64,000 nucleotides of DNA. Source: an uncultured Tissierellia bacterium. GTDB lineage: Bacteria > Bacillota > Clostridia > Tissierellales > Tissierellaceae. The notes under the pieces are model-generated. The model made no database searches. It was not told the DNA's origin and saw only the letters and a program-made list of their open reading frames with translations. Within the stretch, counting starts at the first letter, position 1. Every line of letters starts with the position of its first letter. The stretch lies in contig CAMIXG010000004.1 in assembly GCA_946402705.1 (NCBI GenBank), positions 1 through 64,000 of the forward strand, written 5' to 3'. Shown here one piece after another: positions 1 through 8,703 of this stretch. The position numbers were made by a program, and so were the translations under genes.

Positions 1-2
1 CT

Positions 3-614
3 ATTAAAGACTTAGTTGTTGAAGTTAAACTTTTAGAAAATGGGACTTTCAATGGTAAAACTATAAAACTTACTAAAGCTACTAATTGGAAGGGTGAATT
101 TAAGGATTTACCTACTAAAACTAATGATGGTAAAGATATAATTTACACTATTGAGGAAATAACTATCCCTGGTTTTGACAAGGGACTTGGTGGTAATCAA
201 GATACAGGCTTTACTCTAATCAATGCCGAAAAACCTGTTACTCCACCTGAAAAAACTAGAGTTAATATTCCAATTAAAAAAGTTTGGAAGGTTAACAGTG
301 AAAATACTATCAAGGATTTAGTAGTTGAAGTTAAGCTTTTGGAAAATGGTAAATTTAATGGCAAGACTATAAAGCTTACTAAAGATACTAGTTGGAAGGG
401 CGAATTCAAAGATTTACCTACCCTAGTTGATGGTAAATTTGTGAAATATACGATTGAAGAGATAAATATCCCTGGTTTTGACAAGGAGTTAGCTGGTAAT
501 GTAAATGATGGTTTTGTATTAACAAACTCTGAAAAACCAGATAAACCAAATCCAGACAAGGATAAAACTAATGTTTCTGTTAATAAGACTTGGAAGGATG
601 ACAAGGGCAATATA
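3..614 (+). repeat. Tandem ~306-bp (102 aa) Cna-B-encoding repeat
   Basis: attaaagacttagttgttgaagttaaacttttagaaaatgg at 3 and atcaaggatttagtagttgaagttaagcttttggaaaatgg at 309 are in the same frame, and the similarity continues through the unit. Confidence 0.8.
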
Positions 615-1400
615 ATTAACGGAAATGATACAAACAGAAGTATTACAATTAGATTATTTGCTGATGGCAAGGAAGTTGATAAGGTAGTTTTAAGTAAGGG
701 TAGTTGGTCTCACACATTTAGAGACTTACCAAAATACCAAGCTGATGGCAAAACGCTTATTAAATATATAATAAGAGAAGACAGTGTATCTGGATATAAT
801 CAAACTATAACAGGTAGTGCTGAAAATGGTTTTGAAATCATCAATAAAGAAAGACCTGATGATCCAAATCCAAAAAGACCTAAGGAACCTAAGGATCCAA
901 AACCTAAAGATCCTACACCTAAGCAACCTAAACCTAAAGAACCTAAACCAGATGATCCAGATAGAATAGAATGGGAAAAATATAACCCTGAATATGTAGA
1001 CATTCCAGTTGTTAAATACTGGGTTGGAAAAGCTGGTAAATCAGTTACTATTAACTTATTGGCTGATGGTGTTACAATTGATAGTATCATTTTAAATGAT
1101 GCTAATGATTGGACTTACGAGTTTGAAGATTTACCATTATTAGATACAGCAACTTCTACAATGATTAATTATACAGTGGAAGAAACTCCTATAACTGGTT
1201 ATACTTCACTTGTAGATGGAGACTTCCATGATGGTTTTATTATTACTAACACAGAAGTAAAAGAACCTATAAAACCAAAAACACCTACAGATAACCCTCA
1301 AACTTTTAAAGATGGTATCAGTAGAACTATAATAACAATAGGAATGATTGCAGTACTATTGTTCCTACTTGAAAGGTTAAAAAGATTTTTAAGCAAATAA
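3..1400 (+). CDS. Cna-B repeat surface protein, 5' end outside the window; C-terminal NPQTF sorting signal, TM helix and basic tail
   Basis: The frame of ORF 339..1400 is open back to base 3 (IKDLVVEVKLLENGTFNGKTIKLTK...). Repeated Cna-B-like units (KTWKDD..., YTIEEI.IPGF), Pro-rich linker, then NPQTF-KDGISRTIITIGMIAVLLFLLERLKRFLSK. Confidence 0.85.
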   Translation: MKDLVVEVKLLENGTFNGKTIKLTKATNWKGEFKDLPTKTNDGKDIIYTIEEITIPGFDKGLGGNQDTGFTLINAEKPVTPPEKTRVNIPIKKVWKVNSENTIKDLVVEVKLLENGKFNGKTIKLTKDTSWKGEFKDLPTLVDGKFVKYTIEEINIPGFDKELAGNVNDGFVLTNSEKPDKPNPDKDKTNVSVNKTWKDDKGNIINGNDTNRSITIRLFADGKEVDKVVLSKGSWSHTFRDLPKYQADGKTLIKYIIREDSVSGYNQTITGSAENGFEIINKERPDDPNPKRPKEPKDPKPKDPTPKQPKPKEPKPDDPDRIEWEKYNPEYVDIPVVKYWVGKAGKSVTINLLADGVTIDSIILNDANDWTYEFEDLPLLDTATSTMINYTVEETPITGYTSLVDGDFHDGFIITNTEVKEPIKPKTPTDNPQTFKDGISRTIITIGMIAVLLFLLERLKRFLSK

Positions 1401-1418
1401 TAACTTTAAATAAAATAT

Positions 1419-1449
1419 AGAAAAGAGAGAATATGATTCTCTCTTTTCT
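1419..1449 (+). terminator. 14-bp perfect hairpin between surface protein and sortase genes
   Basis: AGAAAAGAGAGAAT-atg-ATTCTCTCTTTTCT. Confidence 0.6.
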
Positions 1450-1485
1450 AATCTAATCTTATATTTACAATAAGGAGGGGATATT

Positions 1486-2196
1486 ATAAAGAAAAAAATA
1501 ATAGTTGCTATTGAAATTCTTTTAGTCTTATTTCTTGCCTTTAATATTTTTAAGGTTTATAAGTATTATAAAAATTTAAATAGCCATACTGAGATAAATA
1601 CTAAGATTGAAAATTTTGTTTCTGAATCAGTTGATAGTCCAGCCCCTGAAGAATATTTTCTAGATACTCTAAAGAGAGAATATCCTGATATAGTAGCCTA
1701 TATAGATATACCTGGTACTAATATATCCTATCCTGTTGTTCAAAGTGATGATAACAGTTTTTATATGGATCATTTAGTAGACAAATCCTATAATGGTAAT
1801 GGTAGTATCTTCTTAGATTATAGGAATACTAACAATTTTTCTGATGATAATAATGTTGTATATGGGCATTTTATCAAATCTGGAAAACTGTTTTATGATT
1901 TGGATAAGTTTCGTAAACAAGATTTTTATGACAAAAATAATTCTATTAAACTTTATACTTTTGATGGAGAAAAGAACTATATTATCTACTCTGCCTATGT
2001 GGCTGAACCTAATGAAAATTATAGAATGCAAAACTTTTCTTCTAGTTCTGAAAAAAGTAAGTTTCTAGAAAAAATAAAGTCTAAGTCCATGATAAAAACC
2101 TTAGATGTTGATGTTGAAAATACCAAAATTTTAACTCTATCTACTTGTTCTGACAGGGGAGATAATCGTTTGGTAATTCATGCAGTAGAGATATGA
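1486..2196 (+). CDS. Class B sortase, probable non-canonical start (ATA 1486 or ATT 1483)
   Basis: Open frame upstream of ORF 1765..2196 gives N-terminal TM (KKKIIVAIEILLVLFLAFNIFKVYKYYK), IVAYIDIPGTNISYPVVQ, VVYGHF (His) and TLSTC....R (Cys/Arg). AAGGAGGGG lies just upstream of 1483/1486. Confidence 0.8.
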   Translation: MKKKIIVAIEILLVLFLAFNIFKVYKYYKNLNSHTEINTKIENFVSESVDSPAPEEYFLDTLKREYPDIVAYIDIPGTNISYPVVQSDDNSFYMDHLVDKSYNGNGSIFLDYRNTNNFSDDNNVVYGHFIKSGKLFYDLDKFRKQDFYDKNNSIKLYTFDGEKNYIIYSAYVAEPNENYRMQNFSSSSEKSKFLEKIKSKSMIKTLDVDVENTKILTLSTCSDRGDNRLVIHAVEI

Positions 2197-2204
2197 TTTA
2201 TGAA

Positions 2205-2238
2205 TATAAAAAAGAGAGATATAAAATCTCTCTTTTTT
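2205..2238 (+). terminator. Rho-independent terminator
   Basis: aaaaagagagatataaaatctctcttttttat. Confidence 0.7.
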
Positions 2239-2277
2239 ATTTATAACAGCCTATTTACTGACCTACATAAATATCAC

Positions 2278-2883
2278 CTAGCATAAATGCTCTATTATAT
2301 TTTCTTCCACTATTTCAAAATCCCCATCTTTAAATTCCAATATTGATAACGAAGTATTTCTAACTACTGGTGTATCCCAAAGTCTAGCTATATCATTTTT
2401 CTTTACTATAGATAGAAGTACACTTATTATAACTCCATGTGTTACCACTAAAACATTCTCTAAATTTTCATAGGCAGTTATCTCTTTTAAAGCTCTTTCT
2501 ACTCTTTCAAATACATCTGCATAAATCTCTCCACTAGTTGAACTATACTTTTCTGGTTGAGTCCATAGTTTTTCCATGTCTTCTGGATGAGAATCCTTTA
2601 ACTCTACTAGTAGTTCACCTTCAAATTTCCCAAAATTCATTTCCTGTAAATCTTCTATTTTTTCAGTTTCTATAATTCTATCACCAACTACATGGTTCAT
2701 TGTTTCTATGGTTCTTCCCAAAGGACTTACAAATACCTTATCAAAGTCTATATCTTTTATATATTCATTTAGTTTCTTTGCCTCATCTATACCTTTTTCT
2801 GTTAAGTTAGAATTTTTTGCTCCCTGCATTCTACCCTGTTCATTCCATTTTGTCTGCCCATGTCTAACTACATATATTTTCAT
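2278..2883 (-). CDS. Histidine phosphatase family protein (phosphoglycerate mutase / alpha-ribazole phosphatase-like)
   Basis: MKIYVVRHGQTKWNEQGRMQG (RHG motif) and VVTHG. Confidence 0.85.
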   Translation of the reverse strand: MKIYVVRHGQTKWNEQGRMQGAKNSNLTEKGIDEAKKLNEYIKDIDFDKVFVSPLGRTIETMNHVVGDRIIETEKIEDLQEMNFGKFEGELLVELKDSHPEDMEKLWTQPEKYSSTSGEIYADVFERVERALKEITAYENLENVLVVTHGVIISVLLSIVKKNDIARLWDTPVVRNTSLSILEFKDGDFEIVEENIIEHLC

Positions 2884-3634
2884 TTCTTTCTCCTTTTAAT
2901 CTAGCTATTTTAGTAACCTTAATATCTATACTCTTTATTAACTTATTATAATTTTCCTCGCTAGTTGATACAAGTACACAAGTTGATGGACCTGCAGTCT
3001 TCTTTAAATCTATATCTATATTATCAAATAAATCATAACCTAAACTATTAGTAGTTGCTAGCTGATTTAATTCATATTCAATTCCCTTAGAACCAACTGG
3101 CAATATCTCATTTATATAATCTAAGTCCAAGATTTTCAAAAGTCTATCTACATTCATTATGCTTTTTTCTTTATCCTCTACAACTTCATCTCCAACTTTA
3201 GGTATACCAAGACATACAACTAAATCATTCACTTTTGACCTTGCCTGTACCCAGGTTTTTTTATCAACTATACCTATGGCTGTTATTCCTATCCCTGTGG
3301 TCCTTACTGGTATATTTTCTTCTGTGCTACCAGTTATAATACTCCCATCCAAGTTTAAGGGTTTTAAGGCTCTCTCTATGCCTTTTATTATTCCTTCTCC
3401 TGCTGGATTCATCTCAACCGACAAGTTATTTACCACGCTTATAAGTTTGGCTCCATAACTAAGCATTTCCATAAGCGCAACCGTTGTTGTAAAATATCCT
3501 ATTATTTCCTGACTTGTTTTAACTAAATCTAGCTCCTTGTCTCCTATTCCCCCTGCTGAATCACATGATATGACCAAGGTTTGATTATCATTTAAGTCTA
3601 CCAAAGTTAAATCTCTAAAACTATATGTTTTCAT
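2864..3634 (-). CDS. AIR synthase/ThiL-like protein, possible alpha-ribazole kinase CblS
   Basis: LVISCDSAGGIGDKELD..., VNNLSVEMNPAGEGIIKGIERAL..., ITGSTEENIPVRTTGIGITAIG. Overlaps the downstream phosphatase gene. Confidence 0.6.
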   Translation of the reverse strand: MKTYSFRDLTLVDLNDNQTLVISCDSAGGIGDKELDLVKTSQEIIGYFTTTVALMEMLSYGAKLISVVNNLSVEMNPAGEGIIKGIERALKPLNLDGSIITGSTEENIPVRTTGIGITAIGIVDKKTWVQARSKVNDLVVCLGIPKVGDEVVEDKEKSIMNVDRLLKILDLDYINEILPVGSKGIEYELNQLATTNSLGYDLFDNIDIDLKKTAGPSTCVLVSTSEENYNKLIKSIDIKVTKIARLKGERNENICS

Positions 3635-3999
3635 TAAATCCTCCTACCACAATGTGGACAGTAATTGTATTCATATGCCACTTGCTTACCACAACTACTA
3701 CATGTCTTTACTTGCATTTCTATATTTAGGTCTATTAAATCTTCTGCCCATATTTCTACAGATTTTTTCTTTTCTATTTTTTCACCAAGATCTTTTCCTA
3801 GGCTAAATATACCATGGCAACATCCCATATTCACATAATACTCCTTATTCCACTTAAAAACTGGAATAAAAAATAAACTTAGGCTAGTATAGGTATAACT
3901 AAGATTTACTTGACCATAGGCCTCACATCTTGGGCAAATTATCATTTTATTATAGTCTACTGCTTTTTCTTTACTTGTTATTGATGATATAAATATCAC
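3634..3999 (-). CDS. Zinc-ribbon protein (GTG start at 3999 preferred over ORF start 4065)
   Basis: CPRCEAYG near the N-terminus and CSSCGKQ...YCPHCGRRI at the C-terminus. AGAGGTGATTAT precedes GTG at 3999. Confidence 0.6.
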   Translation of the reverse strand: MIFISSITSKEKAVDYNKMIICPRCEAYGQVNLSYTYTSLSLFFIPVFKWNKEYYVNMGCCHGIFSLGKDLGEKIEKKKSVEIWAEDLIDLNIEMQVKTCSSCGKQVAYEYNYCPHCGRRI

Positions 4000-4069
4000 A
4001 TAATCACCTCTATTTATAATGGATATTATATCATATTTATAAAAAAAGATTGACCAAATGGCCAATCTT

Positions 4070-4540
4070 TTAAACTGTTATGTTTTTAAAATCCACATCT
4101 ATAAATTCTTTAAAGTCATTTGGATTTACCTCTACTTGAAATCCAACCTTACCAGCTGAAACAATAATAGTTTCCCTATTTACTGCAGTATCATCTATTA
4201 CTGTCTTAAAGTCTTTTTTCATACCAATTGGAGAACAACCTCCTCTTATATAGCCTGTCAGTTTATTTATATCAGCCACCTTAATCATATGCACTGATTT
4301 TTCTCCGACTGCTCCTGCTGCCTTTTTTAAATCTAATTCCTCAGCAACAGGTATAACAAAGACATAATGCTCCTTAGAATTACCCTCAGCGACTAAAGTT
4401 TTGTAGACATCCTCTACATCTCTTCCTATATCCTTAGCCACTGATACTCCATCTACATGATCTTTATCAACTTTATATTCATAGTAATCATATATTATTT
4501 TCTTACTATCTAGTAGTCTCATAACATTAGTTTTTTTCAT
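4070..4540 (-). CDS. ybaK: Cys-tRNA(Pro)/Pro-tRNA deacylase, YbaK/EbsC family
   Basis: MKKTNVMRLLDSKKIIYDYYEY..., KAAGAVGEKSVHMI, GYIRGGCSPIGMKK. Confidence 0.85.
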   Translation of the reverse strand: MKKTNVMRLLDSKKIIYDYYEYKVDKDHVDGVSVAKDIGRDVEDVYKTLVAEGNSKEHYVFVIPVAEELDLKKAAGAVGEKSVHMIKVADINKLTGYIRGGCSPIGMKKDFKTVIDDTAVNRETIIVSAGKVGFQVEVNPNDFKEFIDVDFKNITV

Positions 4541-4553
4541 AATAACTCCTAAC

Positions 4554-5147
4554 TTAATCTTCTTCTATATATCCTAAACTTTTTGCCTTATCTAATAAAC
4601 TTAAAGTATATTCATAGAGTATTGTAGAACTAGCCTTTATAGGCTCAACTCTTTTAAGAACTTTAGAGTGAGTTATACCGTGCTTTTTCCATGTTCCTCC
4701 CTCATTATAGAAGTTATTTAATATAGGTTGTAATCTATCCATTGAATTTGCAAACAAGGCGTTTTCTGTCTTCATCTCTTCAAATTCATCCCATAATTTT
4801 CTAAACTCCAAAGATTTTTCTTCAGATAAAATACCAAATATCCTATCTGCTGATTTTAATTCTCTTTCAAGTTTATCTTCATATCCTTTTTCGTCATAGG
4901 CAAAAGTATCTCCTGCATAGATTTCAACTATATCATGTACTAATAACATCTTTATAACCTTTGATACATCTATATTTTCATCTGCATATTCAGCTAGAGT
5001 CATACCCATCATAGCTATGTGCCATGAATGTTGTGCATCATCTTCTCTTTTATTAGTTCCTATTAAAGTTGTCATTCTCTCTATTGATTTCATCTTGTCT
5101 AATTCCACTATAAATTCAATATCTTTTAATAGTTTTTCCATAGTCAC
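4554..5147 (-). CDS. HD-domain hydrolase (YfbR-like)
   Basis: DAQHSWHIAMMG...LLVHDIVEIYAGDTFAYD. Confidence 0.85.
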   Translation of the reverse strand: MTMEKLLKDIEFIVELDKMKSIERMTTLIGTNKREDDAQHSWHIAMMGMTLAEYADENIDVSKVIKMLLVHDIVEIYAGDTFAYDEKGYEDKLERELKSADRIFGILSEEKSLEFRKLWDEFEEMKTENALFANSMDRLQPILNNFYNEGGTWKKHGITHSKVLKRVEPIKASSTILYEYTLSLLDKAKSLGYIEED

Positions 5148-5153
5148 TCCTAA

Positions 5154-6800
5154 TTAAGCATTTTTCTTATTTGTAATAGCAGTAGTTATAGGAGGAACAA
5201 CTTGTTTCTTTCTAGAAACAACTCCTGGTGCTTGGAAGGAATTATTACTAATTTCTTTTCCAAATGCCGATGCTATAAGTTCTTGTTCCTCACCAACAAC
5301 CATTATTTCAGATGATTCGTTAAAGATATCTGTTAGTAATAAAACTAGGAAAGAATAATCCTTATCCTTTCTAATTTTTTCCATAGCGGGAACTAACTCT
5401 TCTTTAAGTTCTGATAAACTATCTAAATCCATAGTAAACACTTGAGATATAGCTAGTTTTTCATCCTCTATAGTAAACTCTTTAAAATCTTGATTTAAGA
5501 TTTCTTTTGGTTGTTTTCCAACTAAGGATGTACCTGCTTTAAACATTTCATTTGCAAATGTTTCTGGATTTATATCTGCTATTCTAGATAATCTTTCCAG
5601 CATCATTTTATCAGTTGGAGTAGCTGTAGGAGATCTTAATAACAAGGTATCTGATATTAAAGCTCCACACAAAATCCCTGCTATTTTTCTATTTGGTCTT
5701 CTACCATTTTCAAACATTATTGAACCTATTATAGTGGCTGTACTTCCAACTGGTTCATTTCTAAAGTATATTGGGTTACCAGTAAATACATCTGCCACCC
5801 TATGATGATCTATTATTTCTAGTATTTCTGCTTCTTCTAATCCATCTATGGATTGACTTCTCTCATTATGGTCAACCAATATAACCTTTTTCTTTTTACT
5901 AGATATTAAATGGTATCTTGATATTAGACCTGTAACCTTCTTATCATTGTTTATTACTGGATAAGTTCTATACCTAGTATTTGCCATTTCTACCTTTATA
6001 TCGTCTACTAAATCATCTTCTTCAAAGTAGACTAAATTTTCCTTAGTCATAGCATAACTCACTGGCATAGCCTGTGTTATCAATTTAGATGCTGTAAATG
6101 TATCATGTGGTGATACTATAAGACTTATGTTTTTATCTTTTGCCTTTTTTGAAACCTTTTCACTTGGAGTTATACCTCCAGTTACTATTAAAATTCCAAC
6201 TTCCTTGTCTAAGGCTAAAATTTGTGCATCTTCTCTACTACCACAAATAGCTATATCACCCTTATCAATATAATTTTTTGCATCCTTAGGATCCATTGCT
6301 ATTACGACAGTTTTTCCATCTAATACATTAGTATCACTCATAAAAATAACATCTGAAGATAAGGTATCTATTATATTATCCACAGTTGCTCCTGATTTTC
6401 CTAGTATACTACTATCCCATACATCAATGTATTTTTTTATCATATCTGATGCTGAAATCATACCTACTAGCTCTTCATTTGTATTTACTACTGGAATACT
6501 ATTTATTCCGTTTTTTTCCATTATATTTAAAGCCATTTTTATCGAAATATCTGGATTTATTGGCGCGATTTTATCATAATCTAAATCTTCCACTGATAGT
6601 CTAACAGTTTCTTTTAGCTCTGGAGCCTCAACTCCAAAATAATCTAAGATAAACTGTGTCTCTCTACTGATATCTCCTAATCTTACTGGGATTGCTGTTA
6701 ACTCTCCTAGTGAATTTTTATATTCGGCATAGGCTAATGCTGAACAAATCGAATCTGAGTCTGGGTTTCTATGCCCCATAATATAAACTTTTTCCTGCAT
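5154..6800 (-). CDS. ppaC: Manganese-dependent inorganic pyrophosphatase with CBS/DRTGG regulatory domains
   Basis: MGHRNPDSDSICSALAYAEYK..., CBS segments, VDHNERSQS, DHHRVAD, CGALISDTLLLRSPT. Confidence 0.9.
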   Translation of the reverse strand: MQEKVYIMGHRNPDSDSICSALAYAEYKNSLGELTAIPVRLGDISRETQFILDYFGVEAPELKETVRLSVEDLDYDKIAPINPDISIKMALNIMEKNGINSIPVVNTNEELVGMISASDMIKKYIDVWDSSILGKSGATVDNIIDTLSSDVIFMSDTNVLDGKTVVIAMDPKDAKNYIDKGDIAICGSREDAQILALDKEVGILIVTGGITPSEKVSKKAKDKNISLIVSPHDTFTASKLITQAMPVSYAMTKENLVYFEEDDLVDDIKVEMANTRYRTYPVINNDKKVTGLISRYHLISSKKKKVILVDHNERSQSIDGLEEAEILEIIDHHRVADVFTGNPIYFRNEPVGSTATIIGSIMFENGRRPNRKIAGILCGALISDTLLLRSPTATPTDKMMLERLSRIADINPETFANEMFKAGTSLVGKQPKEILNQDFKEFTIEDEKLAISQVFTMDLDSLSELKEELVPAMEKIRKDKDYSFLVLLLTDIFNESSEIMVVGEEQELIASAFGKEISNNSFQAPGVVSRKKQVVPPITTAITNKKNA

Positions 6801-6881
6801 TCCTTTCCCTCCCGGCTACAATTATACCATAGGTAAAATTTATATATCAAACAATATATGAATTTATTTATTTTTATTTAC

Positions 6882-6910
6882 TTGACAATTACTTTTTTTA
6901 AAGTTATAGT
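6882..6910 (+). promoter_or_regulatory. Sigma-70-type promoter of T-box leader 1
   Basis: TTGACA at 6882-6887, 17-bp spacer, TATAGT at 6905-6910. Confidence 0.7.
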
Positions 6911-6929
6911 ATTCTAAAGGAAAATGAAT

Positions 6930-7210
6930 TAAAAGCTTTGATGGAGACAAAAATATCAAACTTTATTTACAGAGAGCTAGAATGGTGAGAGCTAGCACTA
7001 AAGAGATATATAATATTCACTCCATAGCTAGTTTGTTCAATGAGAAATCTAGTAGACAAACTCGGATGCTCACCGTTAAAGGAGATAAGATTGTTAGATC
7101 TGATTGAGGATGACTATGTCATTAAATATGGGTGGTACCACGGAGAGTAAATCTTTCGTCCCTATAAATTTAGAAATTTCTAAGTTTATAGGGATGGAAG
7201 ATTTTTTTTA
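6930..7210 (+). promoter_or_regulatory. T-box leader 1, inferred Phe (specifier TTC at 7016-7018)
   Basis: Stem I base ATGGAG(6941-6946)/CTCCAT(7020-7025); helix ATATC(6953-6957)/GATAT(7005-7009); 3' specifier-loop strand ATAATA-TTC-A. T-box GGGTGGTACCACGG at 7130-7143. Terminator with T-run at about 7160-7210. Confidence 0.9.
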
Positions 7211-7249
7211 TTCCCAATTAATCTAACTTAAATATTAGGAGGGTTTATT

Positions 7250-8236
7250 ATGATAATGAAAAATTTAGGCAAAAAATTGGTTTTAATAACTTCTATAGTT
7301 ATGACTATGTCACTAACTTTAACTGCTTGTGGCAAGGCAAAAAAAGAAGATGGTAAATTGGTAATTGGTATCAATCAATTAATGGAACATCCAGCACTTG
7401 ATAGTGCTAGAGAAGGCTTTATAGATGGACTTAAAGAAATGGGAGTAGATGCTGAAGTTGTCTATATGAACTCTCAAGGCGATATCCCTAATTCTATTAG
7501 CATATCTGAAAAGTTTGCATCTGATAAGGTAGATTTAATCTATGCCATAGGAACACCTGCTGCTCAATCTACTAAACAGGTTGCTAGGGATATACCAGTT
7601 TTATTTTCTGCTGTTACAGATCCTGTAGAATCTGGCTTAGTAGAGAGCTGGGACAGGGTTGGGACTAATGTAACAGGAACTTCTGATAAGGCTAATATTG
7701 AAGAACAACTAAAATTGTTCTCACAGATAGATAAAGACATAGAAACTATAGGAGTCATCTATAATACAGGTGAATCTAACTCAAATATTCAGCTTAAGGA
7801 ACTTAAAGAAGTTGCTGAAAAATCCAATCTAAAAATTGAAGCTGTAGGTATATCCAATATAAATGATGTAGCCCAATCTTTAGAATCTCTTACAAAAAAG
7901 GTTGATGCTCTTTACATGTTAAGTGATAACATGGTTGCCTCATCTGTGGGTCTTGTTAGTCAAAAACTTATAGAAAAAAATATGATTTCTGTATCAGCTG
8001 AAGAATCTCAAGTTCTAGGTGGTATATTAATCACTCAAGGCATAAGTTACTATGAGCTAGGAAAAGACACTGCTAAAATGGCAAAAGAAATTCTAATTGA
8101 TAAAAAAGATATTAAAGATATGCCAGTTGGTCTATCTCAAAATAAGGATATAAAAATAAATAAATCAACCTTAGATCAACTTAAAATAAATAAAAATTTA
8201 GAAATTTTCAAAAATGCTGTGATACTTGATAAATAA
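7250..8236 (+). CDS. ABC transporter substrate-binding lipoprotein (TrpX-like / ABC_sub_bind family)
   Basis: Signal peptide with lipobox LTAC; IGINQLMEHPALD..., IPVLFSAVTDPV, GTNVTGTSD. Confidence 0.9.
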   Translation: MIMKNLGKKLVLITSIVMTMSLTLTACGKAKKEDGKLVIGINQLMEHPALDSAREGFIDGLKEMGVDAEVVYMNSQGDIPNSISISEKFASDKVDLIYAIGTPAAQSTKQVARDIPVLFSAVTDPVESGLVESWDRVGTNVTGTSDKANIEEQLKLFSQIDKDIETIGVIYNTGESNSNIQLKELKEVAEKSNLKIEAVGISNINDVAQSLESLTKKVDALYMLSDNMVASSVGLVSQKLIEKNMISVSAEESQVLGGILITQGISYYELGKDTAKMAKEILIDKKDIKDMPVGLSQNKDIKINKSTLDQLKINKNLEIFKNAVILDK

Positions 8237-8299
8237 ATAAGTAACTAAACTTTTACCATCTTATAATTATATTATATTTTTTCTTTCTCAAATTTTTTC

Positions 8300-8328
8300 T
8301 TGACTTTTATATTCTAAAGGAATATGAT
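8300..8328 (+). promoter_or_regulatory. Promoter of T-box leader 2
   Basis: TTGACT at 8300-8305, 17-bp spacer, TATGAT at 8323-8328. Confidence 0.6.
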
Positions 8329-8329
8329 T

Positions 8330-8652
8330 AGCATTAATAAATTAAGAAAATACTTTGCAAGAGAGAAAAATATCAGGTAGTTGTTTTGAGAGAATTTGGG
8401 GTAGCTGGGAACCAATAACAATGACGATATATAATATACACTCTTAAGTAGATTTGTTGAAAAGATATCTTAGTAGGCAAATTCGGAGGCCCACCGTTAT
8501 AAAGGGATAGGACTGTTAGGTCTGATTGAGTGATGATAATTTATGATATTAAATTATTATAATTAGGGTGGTACCACGGAGATATAATCTTTCGTCCCTA
8601 TAAGTTTAGTAAAAAAACTAGGCTTGTAGGAGCGAGAGATTTTTTTATTATC
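8330..8652 (+). promoter_or_regulatory. T-box leader 2, inferred Tyr (specifier TAC at 8437-8439)
   Basis: Stem I base AAGAG(8359-8363)/CTCTT(8441-8445); helix ATATC(8370-8374)/GATAT(8426-8430); 3' loop strand ATAATA-TAC-A. T-box AGGGTGGTACCACGG at 8565-8579, followed by a terminator with T-run. Confidence 0.9.
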
Positions 8653-8703
8653 TAAAATCATTCAAACTGACTAATTATTTATTAAAATTTAGGAGGAATT
8701 GAA

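Noticed and set aside
197-670. 157-aa minus-strand ORF opposite the Cna-B gene (and similar 60-150 aa antisense ORFs throughout)
   Set aside because: Antisense to well-supported CDSs, no RBS context or recognisable domain.
6930-8652. Trp specificity for the T-boxes, suggested by the TrpXYZ-like transporter family
   Set aside because: No TGG in the specifier-loop register, and the antiterminator bulge TGGT predicts discriminator A73 rather than the G73 of bacterial tRNA-Trp.
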